From: Halioglobus sp.
Lineage (GTDB): Bacteria > Pseudomonadota > Gammaproteobacteria > Pseudomonadales > Halieaceae
Assembly: GCA_002699145.1 (NCBI GenBank)
Contig: PABK01000003.1
Span: forward strand, 1 to 41,408
Direction of reading: 5' to 3'
Length of the DNA stretch: 41,408 bases
In this document: piece after piece, positions 16,420-24,643 of the stretch
Position numbering within the stretch: the stretch's first letter is position 1
Layout of the letters: every line of letters starts with the position of its first letter
Made by a program: the position numbers and the translations under genes
Notes under the pieces: model-generated
The model's input: the letters and a program-made list of their open reading frames with translations, nothing else
What the model was told of the DNA's origin: nothing
Database searches by the model: none

Positions 16420-18312
16420 ATGATCATCCTGCGCGACATCAGCCTGCGCCGCGGCAGCAAATTACTGCTGGCGGGCGCCTCCGTCACCGTACAGCCCGGG
16501 CAGCGCCTGGCGCTGATCGGCGCCAACGGCTGTGGCAAGTCCAGCCTGTTCGCCCTGCTCACCGGCGCCCTGGCGGCGGACGCCGGCGACATCGAGGGCA
16601 TGGGCAACCTGCGCCTGTCACACATGGCGCAGGAAGTGCACCTGCGCGACGAGAGCGCCTGCGAGTTCGTCTGGCGCGGCGACGGCGAGCTGGCGCGGCT
16701 GCGCGACGAACTGGCGCGGCTGGAGACCGCCGGGGATTTCGACGCCGCCGCGCCGCTGCACAGCCAGCTGGAGGAGATCGACGGCTACAGCGCGGAACGG
16801 CGCGCCACGCGGCTGCTGCAGGGACTGGGCTTTGCCGACGACGACGTGCAGCGGCCGGTGGCGGATTTTTCCGGCGGCTGGCGCATCCGCCTGGGCCTGG
16901 CGCGGGCGCTGATGCGGCCATCCGATGTGCTGCTGCTGGACGAGCCAACCAACCACCTGGACCTGGACGCGACCCTGTGGCTGCAGGACTGGCTGCAACA
17001 GTACCGCGGGACCCTGCTGCTGATCTCCCACGACCGCGACTTCATCGATGCCACCTGCACGCGCATCCTGCACATCGAGGGCGGCGAACTGCACGCCTAC
17101 CGCGGCAACTACTCCGAGTTCGAGCGACAGCGCGCCGAGCGCCTGGCCAACCAGCAGGCGAGCTGGGAGAAGCAGCAGCGCCGCGTGGCCGAGATCGACG
17201 CCTTCGTGCGGCGTTTCCGCTACAAGGCGAGCAAGGCGCGACAGGCGCAGAGCCGGCTGAAGGAACTGGAGCGGCTGCAGGCGGCGGCCCCGGCCCACCT
17301 CGGTTCGCCCTTTGACTTCACCTTTCCGGTGGCGGAGCGCACCAGCGACCCCCTGCTACGGCTGGACGAGGCCGAGCTGGGCTACGGCGACACGCGCATC
17401 CTCTGCGGCGTCGAGCTGCAGCTGCGCCCGGGCAGCCGCGTCGGGCTGCTGGGCCGCAACGGCGCGGGCAAGTCCACCCTGCTGCGCAGCCTCAGCGGAC
17501 AGCTGCCGCTGCTGGCCGGCGAGCGCCTCGCGGGGGAGCACCTCAAGGTGGGCTACTTCGACCAGCAACAGCTCGAAGTACTGGACCTGGAGGCCAGCCC
17601 GGCGCTGCACATCCGCCGCCTCGACGAGGCCGCCCGCGAGCAGGACATCCTCAACTTTCTCGGCGGCTTCGATTTTCGCGGCGACATGGCCACCAGCCCG
17701 GTCGCCCCGCTGTCCGGGGGTGAAAAGGCGCGCCTGGCGCTGGCCATGGTGGTGTGGCAGAAACCCAACCTGCTGGTGCTGGACGAACCGACCAACCACC
17801 TCGACCTGGAGATGCGCCACGCCATGGAGCTGGCGTTGCAGGGCTACGAGGGGGCGCTGGTGCTGGTCAGCCACGACCGCCACCTGCTGCGCAATACCGT
17901 GGACGAGTTGCTGCTGGTGCACGCCGGCAAGGTGCAGGCCTACGCCGAGGACCTGGCCGGCTATGAACGCTGGATCCTCTCCGGCTGCCGCGCCCAGGAC
18001 AGGCCGGCGGCAGCCCCCGCCGCGTCATCCCGTCGCGAACAGCGCCAGCAGGCGGCGGCGCGGCGCGAGCGCCTGCGGCCGCTGCGCAAGGCGGTGCAGC
18101 GCATCGAAGGCCAGATGCAGGAAGCCGAGACCGAGCTGGCCGAGTTGCAGGACCAGCTGGCGGACAACACGCTCTACGACGACGAGCGCGCCGCGGAACT
18201 GGCGCGCTTGCTGCAGCGCGAGGGAGAACTGAAAATTCGCGCCAGCGAGTTGGAGGAGCAGTGGCTGGCGCAACAGCAGGAGCTGGAAGAACTGGAAGCC
18301 GCGGGCGGCTAG
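16420..18312 (+). CDS. yheS: ABC-F family ATPase, YheS-type
   Basis: A 630-residue soluble protein with two ABC ATPase domains and no membrane segment; ABC-F proteins act on ribosomes during translation. Walker A of domain 1 is GANGCGKS (34-41), with signature SGGWRIRLGLARAL and Walker B LLLDEPTNHLDLD. The ABC-F linker follows (RRFRYKASKARQAQSRLKELERL). Domain 2 has GRNGAGKST, LSGGEKARLALAMV and LVLDEPTNHLDLEM. A charged coiled-coil tail ends the protein (about 540-630). The sequence aligns closely with E. coli YheS as I recall it (637 residues). Start ATG 16420 (MIILRDI) fits the family; the frame is open upstream. A homologue sits near algQ in Pseudomonas. Confidence 0.92.
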   Translation: MIILRDISLRRGSKLLLAGASVTVQPGQRLALIGANGCGKSSLFALLTGALAADAGDIEGMGNLRLSHMAQEVHLRDESACEFVWRGDGELARLRDELARLETAGDFDAAAPLHSQLEEIDGYSAERRATRLLQGLGFADDDVQRPVADFSGGWRIRLGLARALMRPSDVLLLDEPTNHLDLDATLWLQDWLQQYRGTLLLISHDRDFIDATCTRILHIEGGELHAYRGNYSEFERQRAERLANQQASWEKQQRRVAEIDAFVRRFRYKASKARQAQSRLKELERLQAAAPAHLGSPFDFTFPVAERTSDPLLRLDEAELGYGDTRILCGVELQLRPGSRVGLLGRNGAGKSTLLRSLSGQLPLLAGERLAGEHLKVGYFDQQQLEVLDLEASPALHIRRLDEAAREQDILNFLGGFDFRGDMATSPVAPLSGGEKARLALAMVVWQKPNLLVLDEPTNHLDLEMRHAMELALQGYEGALVLVSHDRHLLRNTVDELLLVHAGKVQAYAEDLAGYERWILSGCRAQDRPAAAPAASSRREQRQQAAARRERLRPLRKAVQRIEGQMQEAETELAELQDQLADNTLYDDERAAELARLLQREGELKIRASELEEQWLAQQQELEELEAAGG

Positions 18313-18370
18313 CGCCAACGCCAATGCCAGCGAGCGGGCAGGGCAGCCGGCACGGCGCAGCCAGGGCCTG

Positions 18371-18379
18371 TGCTATAGT
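18371..18379 (+). promoter_or_regulatory. Extended -10 promoter for GGCT-like / GNAT genes
   Basis: TG-C-TATAGT is an extended -10 in the 169-nt gap after the ABC-F gene, about 100 nt before GTG 18482. No good -35, as is usual for extended -10 promoters. Nothing else is evident in the gap. Confidence 0.45.
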
Positions 18380-18481
18380 CGCCAGGGTGACATTGCCGTT
18401 ATCCCGCACATCCGTTTCCGCGCACGGCCTCCCGGACTGCCGGGACCGCTCGCAACGGCCCTCGCGCCGGGGATCAGCCCG

Positions 18482-19000
18482 GTGAGCGAGCAGCTCCATT
18501 ACTTCGCCTACGGTTCCAACATGTCCCTGGCCAGGTTGCGTGCGCGCACGCCCAGCGCCCGGCGCCTGGGCCTGTACCGCCTGGCCGGGCACGAGCTGCG
18601 CTTTCACAAGCACGGCGCGGACGGCTCGGGCAAGTGCGACGCATTTTTCACCGGCGCCACAGACCAGCGGATTTACGGCGCCCTGTACACCCTCGATACG
18701 CGGGAAAAACCCGCACTGGATGCGGTGGAGGGGCTGGGCCTGGGCTACGCGGAAAAACAGGTGCAAGTCGAGGATCACGCCGGGGAGACCCTGCAGGCGT
18801 TCACCTACTACGCCATCAGGACGGACCCGGCGCTGCTGCCTTTCGACTGGTACCTGGGACACGTGCGCGTGGGCGCGCGTGAAATCGGCGTACCCGCCGC
18901 CTACCTGGCCGCGATCGAAGCGGTGCGCAGCCGCCCGGACCCGGACAACGCGCGCGACGCCCGCGAACGCGCCGTGCACGCGCAGCGGGTGCTGTCGTGA
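18482..19000 (+). CDS. Gamma-glutamylcyclotransferase family protein
   Basis: A 172-residue protein of the GGCT/AIG2 fold. The substrate-loop YFAYGSNM is at residues 7-14, and LDAVEGLGLGY contains the Glu in the position of the catalytic acid (about residue 83). Family members release 5-oxoproline from gamma-glutamyl amines or amino acids. With gshA in the same window a glutathione or gamma-glutamyl turnover role is possible, but they are 6 kb apart and not in one operon. Starts at GTG 18482. Its TGA overlaps the next gene's GTG (GTGA), so the GNAT protein is translationally coupled. Confidence 0.82.
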   Translation: MSEQLHYFAYGSNMSLARLRARTPSARRLGLYRLAGHELRFHKHGADGSGKCDAFFTGATDQRIYGALYTLDTREKPALDAVEGLGLGYAEKQVQVEDHAGETLQAFTYYAIRTDPALLPFDWYLGHVRVGAREIGVPAAYLAAIEAVRSRPDPDNARDARERAVHAQRVLS

Positions 19001-19413
19001 GCCGCAGCGCCGACTACCCGTTGTGCGAGGACGTCCCCGACGCTGCGGAGTACCGCGAATTGCGCCGCCGCGCCGGCCTGGCGCCCAAGAGTGCGGAGGC
19101 GGCCGCGCTGGGGCTGCCCAACACGCTGCTGGCGGCCACCGTGCGCGACCGCGGCGCGCTCGTGGCCATGGGCCGGGTGGTGGGCGACGGCGGCTGCAAC
19201 TTCCAGATCGTGGACATGGCGGTGCACCCTGACTACCAGCGCCAGGGCCTGGGCACGCGCATCATGCAATCGCTGATGACACGCCTGTTGGCGATCGCCC
19301 CGGCGTCCGCCTACATCTCCCTGGTTGCCGACGACCACTCCCCCGCCCTGTACCGAAAATTTGGCTTCGAACCGGTGACGCCGCACTCCATCGGCATGGC
19401 GCGGCGACTCTAG
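18997..19413 (+). CDS. GNAT family N-acetyltransferase
   Basis: A 138-residue acetyl-CoA dependent acetyltransferase. Motif A is complete: IVDMAVHPDYQRQGLGTRIMQSLM, with the QRQGLGT acetyl-CoA pyrophosphate loop at about 83-89. A later LYRKFGFEPV segment is the usual GNAT motif B. The substrate is unknown. Coupled by a GTGA overlap to the cyclotransferase-like gene, so the pair may act on the same amine or amino acid. It converges on the GIY-YIG gene with stops overlapping in CTAG. Confidence 0.85.
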   Translation: MSRSADYPLCEDVPDAAEYRELRRRAGLAPKSAEAAALGLPNTLLAATVRDRGALVAMGRVVGDGGCNFQIVDMAVHPDYQRQGLGTRIMQSLMTRLLAIAPASAYISLVADDHSPALYRKFGFEPVTPHSIGMARRL

Positions 19414-19673
19414 GGTCCCCGCCCCGCCGCCAGCCTGAGCTTGCCCGCACGACCCAACTGCCGCACCTGGGCCTCGCGCGCCTGGGCCGCGCCGCGGTCG
19501 GCGGCGGCCTCCGACCAGACCAGTTGCACCGGGCGCCGACCGCGGGTGTAGCGCGGCCCGCCCACCAGTTCGCCGTTGTGCTGGCGCAGGCGGCGCTGTA
19601 CATCGGTGGTCACGCCGGTGTACAGGCTGTCGTCGGCGCAGCGCAGCAGGTACACGTACCAGCCCCGGGGCAC
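19410..19673 (-). CDS. GIY-YIG nuclease domain protein (UPF0213/YhbQ-like)
   Basis: An 87-residue single-domain protein. The GIY-YIG core reads WYVYLLRCADDSLYTGVTTDVQRRLRQHN, where YVY and YTG stand for GIY and YIG and Arg follows in the expected place. It matches YhbQ-type small nucleases, whose role is not settled. GTG start at 19673, 4 nt after the elbB stop, so it is probably the second gene of an elbB operon. Confidence 0.85.
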   Translation of the reverse strand: MPRGWYVYLLRCADDSLYTGVTTDVQRRLRQHNGELVGGPRYTRGRRPVQLVWSEAAADRGAAQAREAQVRQLGRAGKLRLAAGRGP

Positions 19674-19677
19674 GGGC

Positions 19678-20331
19678 TCAGACCAGCGCCAGCACCTCTT
19701 TTACGCAGGCGCTGATGCCGGCGTGGGCTTCCGACACCTTGCCCGCGAGCATGTACGCGGGGGTGGTGACCAACTTCTTCTGCCTGTCGACACGCGCCTC
19801 CGACACCGGGCACTGCAGGTGCACGCCGCCCATGGCCTCGATGGCCGCGGAGACCTCCGCGTCGTCGCCGATGGTGCACTCGGTGCCCTCGCCGCAGATC
19901 GCCGCGGCCATGACCGGGGCGATGCAGATCAGCCCGATGGGCTTGCCGGCCTGGTGAAACGCCTGGGCCAGCGCGAGGAAATCCGGCGCGACCTGCATGT
20001 CGGCGCCGGCCACGGCGAAGTTGCACAGGTTTTTCGCCGCGCCGAAACCGCCGGGCAGCAGCAGCGCGTCGTAATCGGCGGCGCTGGCCTGGTCCAGGGG
20101 CAGCACATCGCCGCGGGCGATGCGGGCCGCCTCCACCAGCACGTTGCGCGACTCTCCCTCGACGGGCTCGCCGGTGAGGTGGTTGATCACGTGCATCTGC
20201 TCCACGTCCGGGGCGAAACACTGGTAAGTGGCGCCCTGCTGTTCCAGCGCCAGCAGGGTGAGCACGGCCTCGTTGATTTCCGCGCCGTCGTAGACGCCAC
20301 AGCCGGACAGGATTACGGCAACCTTGGTCAT
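19678..20331 (-). CDS. elbB: Isoprenoid biosynthesis glyoxalase ElbB
   Basis: A 217-residue DJ-1/PfpI-superfamily protein. The N terminus VAVILSGCGVYDGAEINE and the middle YDALLLPGGFGAAKNLCNFAV, followed by GKPIGLICIAPVMAA, are characteristic of ElbB (also called GlxII/SCRP-27A). Members have weak glyoxalase activity, and the E. coli gene was linked to isoprenoid synthesis. Length equals E. coli ElbB (217). ATG 20331 has GGAG 8 nt upstream, and a plausible promoter overlapping a palindrome lies at 20371-20400. Downstream GIY-YIG gene starts after 4 nt. Confidence 0.92.
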   Translation of the reverse strand: MTKVAVILSGCGVYDGAEINEAVLTLLALEQQGATYQCFAPDVEQMHVINHLTGEPVEGESRNVLVEAARIARGDVLPLDQASAADYDALLLPGGFGAAKNLCNFAVAGADMQVAPDFLALAQAFHQAGKPIGLICIAPVMAAAICGEGTECTIGDDAEVSAAIEAMGGVHLQCPVSEARVDRQKKLVTTPAYMLAGKVSEAHAGISACVKEVLALV

Positions 20332-20370
20332 GTCGGGTTCTCCACAGGTACAGTCGGGGATGGACTGCTA

Positions 20371-20400
20371 GTTATACTGGATTCACGCGCTCACGTGAAT
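20371..20400 (-). promoter_or_regulatory. Putative elbB promoter with overlapping palindrome
   Basis: On the minus strand TTCACG (-35, 20399-20394), a 17-nt spacer and TATAAC (-10, 20376-20371). A perfect inverted repeat ATTCACG-N6-CGTGAAT (20381-20400) covers the -35 and part of the spacer. That is the position expected for a repressor operator. The 98-nt gap between the flavoprotein stop and elbB start contains nothing else. Confidence 0.5.
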
Positions 20401-20429
20401 GACAGGGACGCGAACACGGGCCGGGCGGG

Positions 20430-22571
20430 TCACGCGTCGCGGCGGCGCCAGGCGTGATAGCGCTGCACCCAGGCCAACAGGCGTTCTGGTGCGCGCGCCT
20501 TGCGCCACTCGCCGGCGGCGAACTTGTTCGCCTCGGACAGGGTCGGGTAGATGTGTATCGTGCCGAGGATCTTGTTCAGGCCGATGCCGTGTTTCATCGC
20601 CAGCACGAACTCGGTGATCAGTTCGGCGGCGTGGTAGCCGACGATGGTCACACCGAGAATCCTGTCGCGCCCGGGTGCGGTGAGCACCTTGACGAAGCCT
20701 TCCGCCTCGCCGTCGGCCAGCGCCCGGTCCAGCTCGCCCAGCTCGTAGCGGGTAACCTCGCAGTCTATGTCGCGCGCCGCCGCCTCCTGCTCGTTCAGGC
20801 CCACGCGCGCCACCTCGGGGTCGGTGAAGGTCGCCCAGGGCACCACGGAGTAGTCCACGCGGAAGCGCCGCAGGCCGCCGAACAGGGCGTTGACCGCCGC
20901 GTACCAGGCCTGGTGGCTGGCCATGTGGGTGAACAGGTAGGGGCCGGCCACGTCGCCGCAGGCGTAGATGGTCGGCACGGCCGTCGCCAGGTACTCGTCC
21001 ACCGCGACGGTACCGGCGTCCGTCAGGCCGATGCCCAGCGCCTCCAGCCCCAGGTCCTCGACGTTGGCGCTGCGGCCCACGGCGAGCAGCACCCGGTCGA
21101 ACTCCAGCAGCCGCTCACCGTCGGCATCGCGGCAGGCGCAGGCGCCGCCCGCGGCGCGCCGCTCGAAGCGCAGCGGCTCGCAGCCGGTGTGAACGCGCAC
21201 GCCCCTGGCGCGGAACACCTGCAGCAGGTGCGCGCTGACCTCGACGTCCTCCCGCGGCAGGATACGCTCGGCGTGGGTCACCAGGGTCACCTCGCTGCCC
21301 AGCCCGGCGAAGGCCTGGGCCAGCTCGCAGCCGATGGGACCCGCCCCCAGCACCAGCAGGCGGCGCGGCTGCTCGCGCAATTCCCACAGGCTGTCCGAGG
21401 TGAGGTAGTCCAGCTGCGCCAGGCCGGGAATGTCGGGCACCCGCGGTCGCGCCCCGCTGGCGATGACGATGTGGCGGGCGCTGATGCGCCGTCCGTCCAC
21501 CTCCACCTCCCAGGGCGAGACGATGCGCGCATCGCCGCTGACGCAGTTGACGCCCAGCGCGGTGAAGCGCTCCACCGAGTCGTGGGGCTCGATACTGCGC
21601 ACCACGCCCTGCACACGCTGCATCACCGCCGGGAAGTCCACCTCCACCGGCAGCGGGCCCAGGCCGAATTCCTGCGCGCGGCGCGCGTACTGCGCCATGC
21701 GCGCGGAGCGGATCAGCGCCTTGCTGGGCACGCAGCCGGTGTTGAGACAGTCGCCGCCCATCCTGTGTCGCTCGACCAGGGTCACCCGCGCCTTGACCGT
21801 GGCGGCGATCAGGGCCGCGACCAGGCCGGCCGAGCCGGCGCCGATGACCAGCAGGTTGTTGTCGAAACGGCGCGGGCGACGGTAACCCGCCAGGCCGCGC
21901 CGGGCCTTGATGTGGCGCAGCGCGGCGCGCGCGATGAACGGGAACAGCGCGAGCAGGGCGAAAGAGATCAGCAGGGGCGCGGACACGATACCCGCGGTGG
22001 ACTCGAGCTGCCCCAGCTGTGTGCCGGCGTTCACGTACACCGCGGTCGCCGGCAACATGCCCAGCTGCGATACCCAGTAGTACGGCCAGCTGCGGATGGG
22101 CAGCAGGCCCATCAGCAGGTTGATGACGACGAAGGGAAATAGCGGTACCAGGCGCAGCGAAAACAGGTAGAACGCGCCGTCGCGCGCAAAACCCTCGTTC
22201 ACCGCGCGCAACTGGCGCCCGAAACGCTCCTGCACCCAGTCGCGCAGCAGCGCCCTTGAGACGAGAAAAGCGAGGGTGGCGCCGAGACTGCTGGCGAAGG
22301 AGACCAGCAGCAACGCGTACCAGAAGCCGAACAGCGCGCCGCCGGCCAGGGTCATCACCGCCGCGCCGGGGATGGACAGCGCGGTCACCAGGACGTAGAC
22401 GAGGAAATAGACCAGGCCCGCCAGGGCGGGGTTCGCCGCGTACCAGCGGCGCAGTTCCTCCAGGCGCGACTTGAGTTCCTCCAGCTGCAACAGGGCGGCG
22501 GCGTCGAAGTACACGGCCGCGCCGACCGCCAGCAACAGGACGAGGACTATGGCAATTTTCTTGCTGCGCAA
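20430..22571 (-). CDS. VTT (DedA/TVP38-like) membrane domain fused to FAD pyridine-nucleotide disulfide oxidoreductase
   Basis: A 713-residue fusion. Residues 5-25 and about 50-215 are hydrophobic and match the VTT/SNARE-associated (TVP38/TMEM64) fold, with FGFWYALLLVSFASSLGATLAF and a VPLFPFVVINLLMGL segment. From 240 comes a two-dinucleotide-fold flavoprotein: FAD loop GAGSAG (244-249), redox-active GGDCLNTGCVPSK with C275 and C280, NAD(P)H loop GAGPIG, and ACGDVAG. The C-terminal interface has YPTLSEANK where glutathione reductase has HPT, so the catalytic His is replaced by Tyr, as in mercuric-reductase-like proteins. TTG 22571 has AAGGAG 9 nt upstream and is preferred over GTG 22616. Substrate unknown. 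The gene stands alone. Confidence 0.88.
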   Translation of the reverse strand: MRSKKIAIVLVLLLAVGAAVYFDAAALLQLEELKSRLEELRRWYAANPALAGLVYFLVYVLVTALSIPGAAVMTLAGGALFGFWYALLLVSFASSLGATLAFLVSRALLRDWVQERFGRQLRAVNEGFARDGAFYLFSLRLVPLFPFVVINLLMGLLPIRSWPYYWVSQLGMLPATAVYVNAGTQLGQLESTAGIVSAPLLISFALLALFPFIARAALRHIKARRGLAGYRRPRRFDNNLLVIGAGSAGLVAALIAATVKARVTLVERHRMGGDCLNTGCVPSKALIRSARMAQYARRAQEFGLGPLPVEVDFPAVMQRVQGVVRSIEPHDSVERFTALGVNCVSGDARIVSPWEVEVDGRRISARHIVIASGARPRVPDIPGLAQLDYLTSDSLWELREQPRRLLVLGAGPIGCELAQAFAGLGSEVTLVTHAERILPREDVEVSAHLLQVFRARGVRVHTGCEPLRFERRAAGGACACRDADGERLLEFDRVLLAVGRSANVEDLGLEALGIGLTDAGTVAVDEYLATAVPTIYACGDVAGPYLFTHMASHQAWYAAVNALFGGLRRFRVDYSVVPWATFTDPEVARVGLNEQEAAARDIDCEVTRYELGELDRALADGEAEGFVKVLTAPGRDRILGVTIVGYHAAELITEFVLAMKHGIGLNKILGTIHIYPTLSEANKFAAGEWRKARAPERLLAWVQRYHAWRRRDA

Positions 22572-22725
22572 ACCGGGTCGCTCCTTGCGGGGAAACTGGC
22601 AGACTACGCCTTCCACCCGCCGCTGGCCACCGGCCGTCCCCGCGCGACAACAACGCCCGCGGCAGGTTCCGCGCCAACTATAGCAATAGGCAATAACGGC
22701 ATGACGAAAAACTCTAGGCGCGCAG

Positions 22726-22753
22726 TTGTGCGCCTATCCCCGGGTGGTATTAT
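22726..22753 (+). promoter_or_regulatory. trxA promoter
   Basis: TTGTGC (22726-22731), 16-nt spacer, TATTAT (22748-22753): a good sigma-70 promoter. It implies a leader of about 45 nt before ATG 22805, with GGAG at 22796-22799 as ribosome binding site. The divergent region 22617-22725 shows no other clear site. Confidence 0.6.
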
Positions 22754-22804
22754 TAGCCCCCTCGCAGCAACCGGCGCACTACCCGCGCTACAACGGAGAA
22801 CACA

Positions 22805-23131
22805 ATGAGTGAACAGATCGTACACGTCAGCGACGCCACATTTGACGACGAGGTACTGAATTCCGATCTGCCCGTACTGGTGGATTTCTGGGCCGAGTGG
22901 TGCGGTCCGTGCAAGATGATCGCCCCGGTACTGGACGAGCTGGCCGAGGAATACGACGGCAAGCTCAAGGTGTGCAAGGTGGACGTGGACGCCAACCCCG
23001 ACGTACCGGGCAAGTTCGGCATCCGCGGCATCCCCACCCTGATCGTGTTCAAGGGCGGCAACGCGGAGGCCACCAAGGTCGGCGCGCTGTCCAAGACCCA
23101 GCTTACCGAATTCGTCCAGGAAGCCATCTGA
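22805..23131 (+). CDS. trxA: Thioredoxin 1
   Basis: A 108-residue thioredoxin with active site WCGPC (C33/C36) and the cis-Pro loop [12 protein letters not shown]. It reduces disulfides of ribonucleotide reductase, peroxiredoxins and other cytoplasmic proteins, using electrons from thioredoxin reductase (not in the window). Length and sequence match E. coli TrxA (109). Own promoter upstream and a hairpin after the stop. It precedes rho, the arrangement seen in E. coli and Pseudomonas. Confidence 0.97.
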   Translation: MSEQIVHVSDATFDDEVLNSDLPVLVDFWAEWCGPCKMIAPVLDELAEEYDGKLKVCKVDVDANPDVPGKFGIRGIPTLIVFKGGNAEATKVGALSKTQLTEFVQEAI

Positions 23132-23138
23132 TACCCCC

Positions 23139-23165
23139 GGGAGGCCCGGTTGACCCGGGCTTCCC
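23139..23165 (+). terminator. Hairpin after trxA
   Basis: 11-bp stem (23139-23149 with 23155-23165, including one G-T pair) and 5-nt loop, 8 nt after the trxA stop. There is no following T run, so it may stop transcription only partly or act with Rho. Confidence 0.5.
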
Positions 23166-23230
23166 GCTGTCCGGCGCCGTCTCAGGCCAGGGTGAAAAAC
23201 CTGTAGACGGCACTATCCGGGCGTGCTACA

Positions 23231-23262
23231 TTGCTTCGCGTCGCACATTCCCGTGCTATAAG
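23231..23262 (+). promoter_or_regulatory. Possible rho promoter
   Basis: TTGCTT (23231-23236) and TATAAG (23257-23262) are separated by 20 nt, longer than ideal, so the -10 is more credible than the -35. It would give a leader of about 105 nt before ATG 23374. Confidence 0.35.
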
Positions 23263-23328
23263 AACAGCCCTGCAACCCGACCTGAAGCGTCATAGCGCTG
23301 GCCTCATCAACAGGCTATCGCGGTTACA

Positions 23329-23373
23329 TTGTTATTTCCTTCCCCTGCCGAAACCTGTACCCCTTTACCCTAT
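23329..23373 (+). promoter_or_regulatory. C-rich, G-poor rho leader segment (possible rut site)
   Basis: The 45 nt before the rho ATG are pyrimidine-rich with few G residues. This is unlike the surrounding GC-balanced DNA, and is the kind of unstructured RNA that Rho binds. E. coli rho is autogenously attenuated in its leader; the same control is inferred here. Confidence 0.4.
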
Positions 23374-24642
23374 ATGAATCTCACCGACCTCAAGACTAAA
23401 AACACCCAGGAACTGATCGACATCGCCAAGGATATGGGCCTGGACAACATGGCCCGTTCGCGCAAGCAGGACATCATCTTCGCCGTCCTCAAGCGCCACG
23501 CCAAGAGCGGCGAGGATATCTACGGCGACGGCGTCCTGGAAATCCTGCAGGACGGCTTCGGATTCCTGCGTTCGTCGGACAGTTCCTACCTGGCCGGCCC
23601 GGATGACATCTACGTCTCGCCCAGCCAGATCCGCCGCTTCAACCTGCGCACCGGCGACACCATTTCCGGCAAGATTCGCCCGCCGAAGGACTCCGAGCGC
23701 TATTTCGCCCTGCTCAAGGTCGACGAGGTCAACTTCAGCAAGCCGGAGCAGTCCAAGAGCAAGATCCTGTTCGAGAACCTGACACCGCTGTTCCCGGACG
23801 AGCGCCTGACCCTGGAGACCGGCAACGGCAGCACCGAGGATCTCACCGGCCGTATCATCGACCTGGTCTCCCCCATCGGCAAGGGCCAGCGCGGCCTGCT
23901 GGTCGCCCCGCCCAAGGCGGGCAAGACCATCATGATGCAGAACATCGCCCAGGCGATCATCACCAATAACCCCGAGTGCTACATCATCGTCCTGCTCATC
24001 GACGAGCGCCCGGAGGAGGTGACGGAAATGCAGCGCTCGGTGGGCATCCGCGGCGCCGAGGTCGTGGCATCCACCTTCGACGAGCCGCCCTCACGCCATG
24101 TGCAGGTCGCCGACATGGTCATCGAGAAGGCCAAGCGCCTGGTCGAGCACAAGCGCGACGTGGTCATCCTGCTGGACTCCATCACGCGCCTGGCGCGCGC
24201 CTACAACACGGTGATCCCCAGCTCCGGCAAGGTACTTACCGGTGGTGTCGACGCCCACGCCCTGGAGCGACCGAAGCGCTTCTTCGGCGCGGCGCGCAAC
24301 ATCGAGGAGGGGGGCAGCCTCTCCATCATCGCCACCGCATTGATCGACACCGGGTCGAAGATGGACGAGGTCATCTACGAGGAGTTCAAGGGCACCGGCA
24401 ACATGGAGTTGCACCTGGACCGCAAGGTGGCGGAAAAACGCGTCTACCCGGCAATCAACATCCGCCGCTCCGGCACGCGCCGCGAGGAGTTGCTCACCGC
24501 CGACGACGAACTGCAGCGCATGTGGATCCTGCGCAAGCTGCTGCACGGTATGGAAGACCTGCCGGCGGTGGAATTCCTCACCGACAAGCTGAAGGACACG
24601 AAGACCAACGAGGAGTTCTTCAAATCAATGAAGCGCAAGTGA
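23374..24642 (+). CDS. rho: Transcription termination factor Rho
   Basis: A 422-residue hexameric RNA-dependent ATPase that ends transcription at rut-containing RNAs. The N-terminal RNA-binding part (1-125) contains [17 protein letters not shown] and [16 protein letters not shown], the cold-shock-like primary site. The Walker A loop APPKAGKT has K181 and K184, the same numbers as in E. coli. Then come [13 protein letters not shown] (Walker B region) and [13 protein letters not shown], with the Q-loop and R-loop region following ([22 protein letters not shown]). The start [10 protein letters not shown] is the family start; the frame opens at 23329 but that is leader. No strong ribosome binding site precedes it. 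A palindromic repeat separates it from ubiD. Confidence 0.98.
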   Translation: MNLTDLKTKNTQELIDIAKDMGLDNMARSRKQDIIFAVLKRHAKSGEDIYGDGVLEILQDGFGFLRSSDSSYLAGPDDIYVSPSQIRRFNLRTGDTISGKIRPPKDSERYFALLKVDEVNFSKPEQSKSKILFENLTPLFPDERLTLETGNGSTEDLTGRIIDLVSPIGKGQRGLLVAPPKAGKTIMMQNIAQAIITNNPECYIIVLLIDERPEEVTEMQRSVGIRGAEVVASTFDEPPSRHVQVADMVIEKAKRLVEHKRDVVILLDSITRLARAYNTVIPSSGKVLTGGVDAHALERPKRFFGAARNIEEGGSLSIIATALIDTGSKMDEVIYEEFKGTGNMELHLDRKVAEKRVYPAINIRRSGTRREELLTADDELQRMWILRKLLHGMEDLPAVEFLTDKLKDTKTNEEFFKSMKRK

Positions 24643-24643
24643 T

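Noticed and set aside
23223-23261. 12-codon leader peptide before rho
   Set aside because: GTG to TAA frame without any ribosome binding site and overlapping the probable -10; likely chance.
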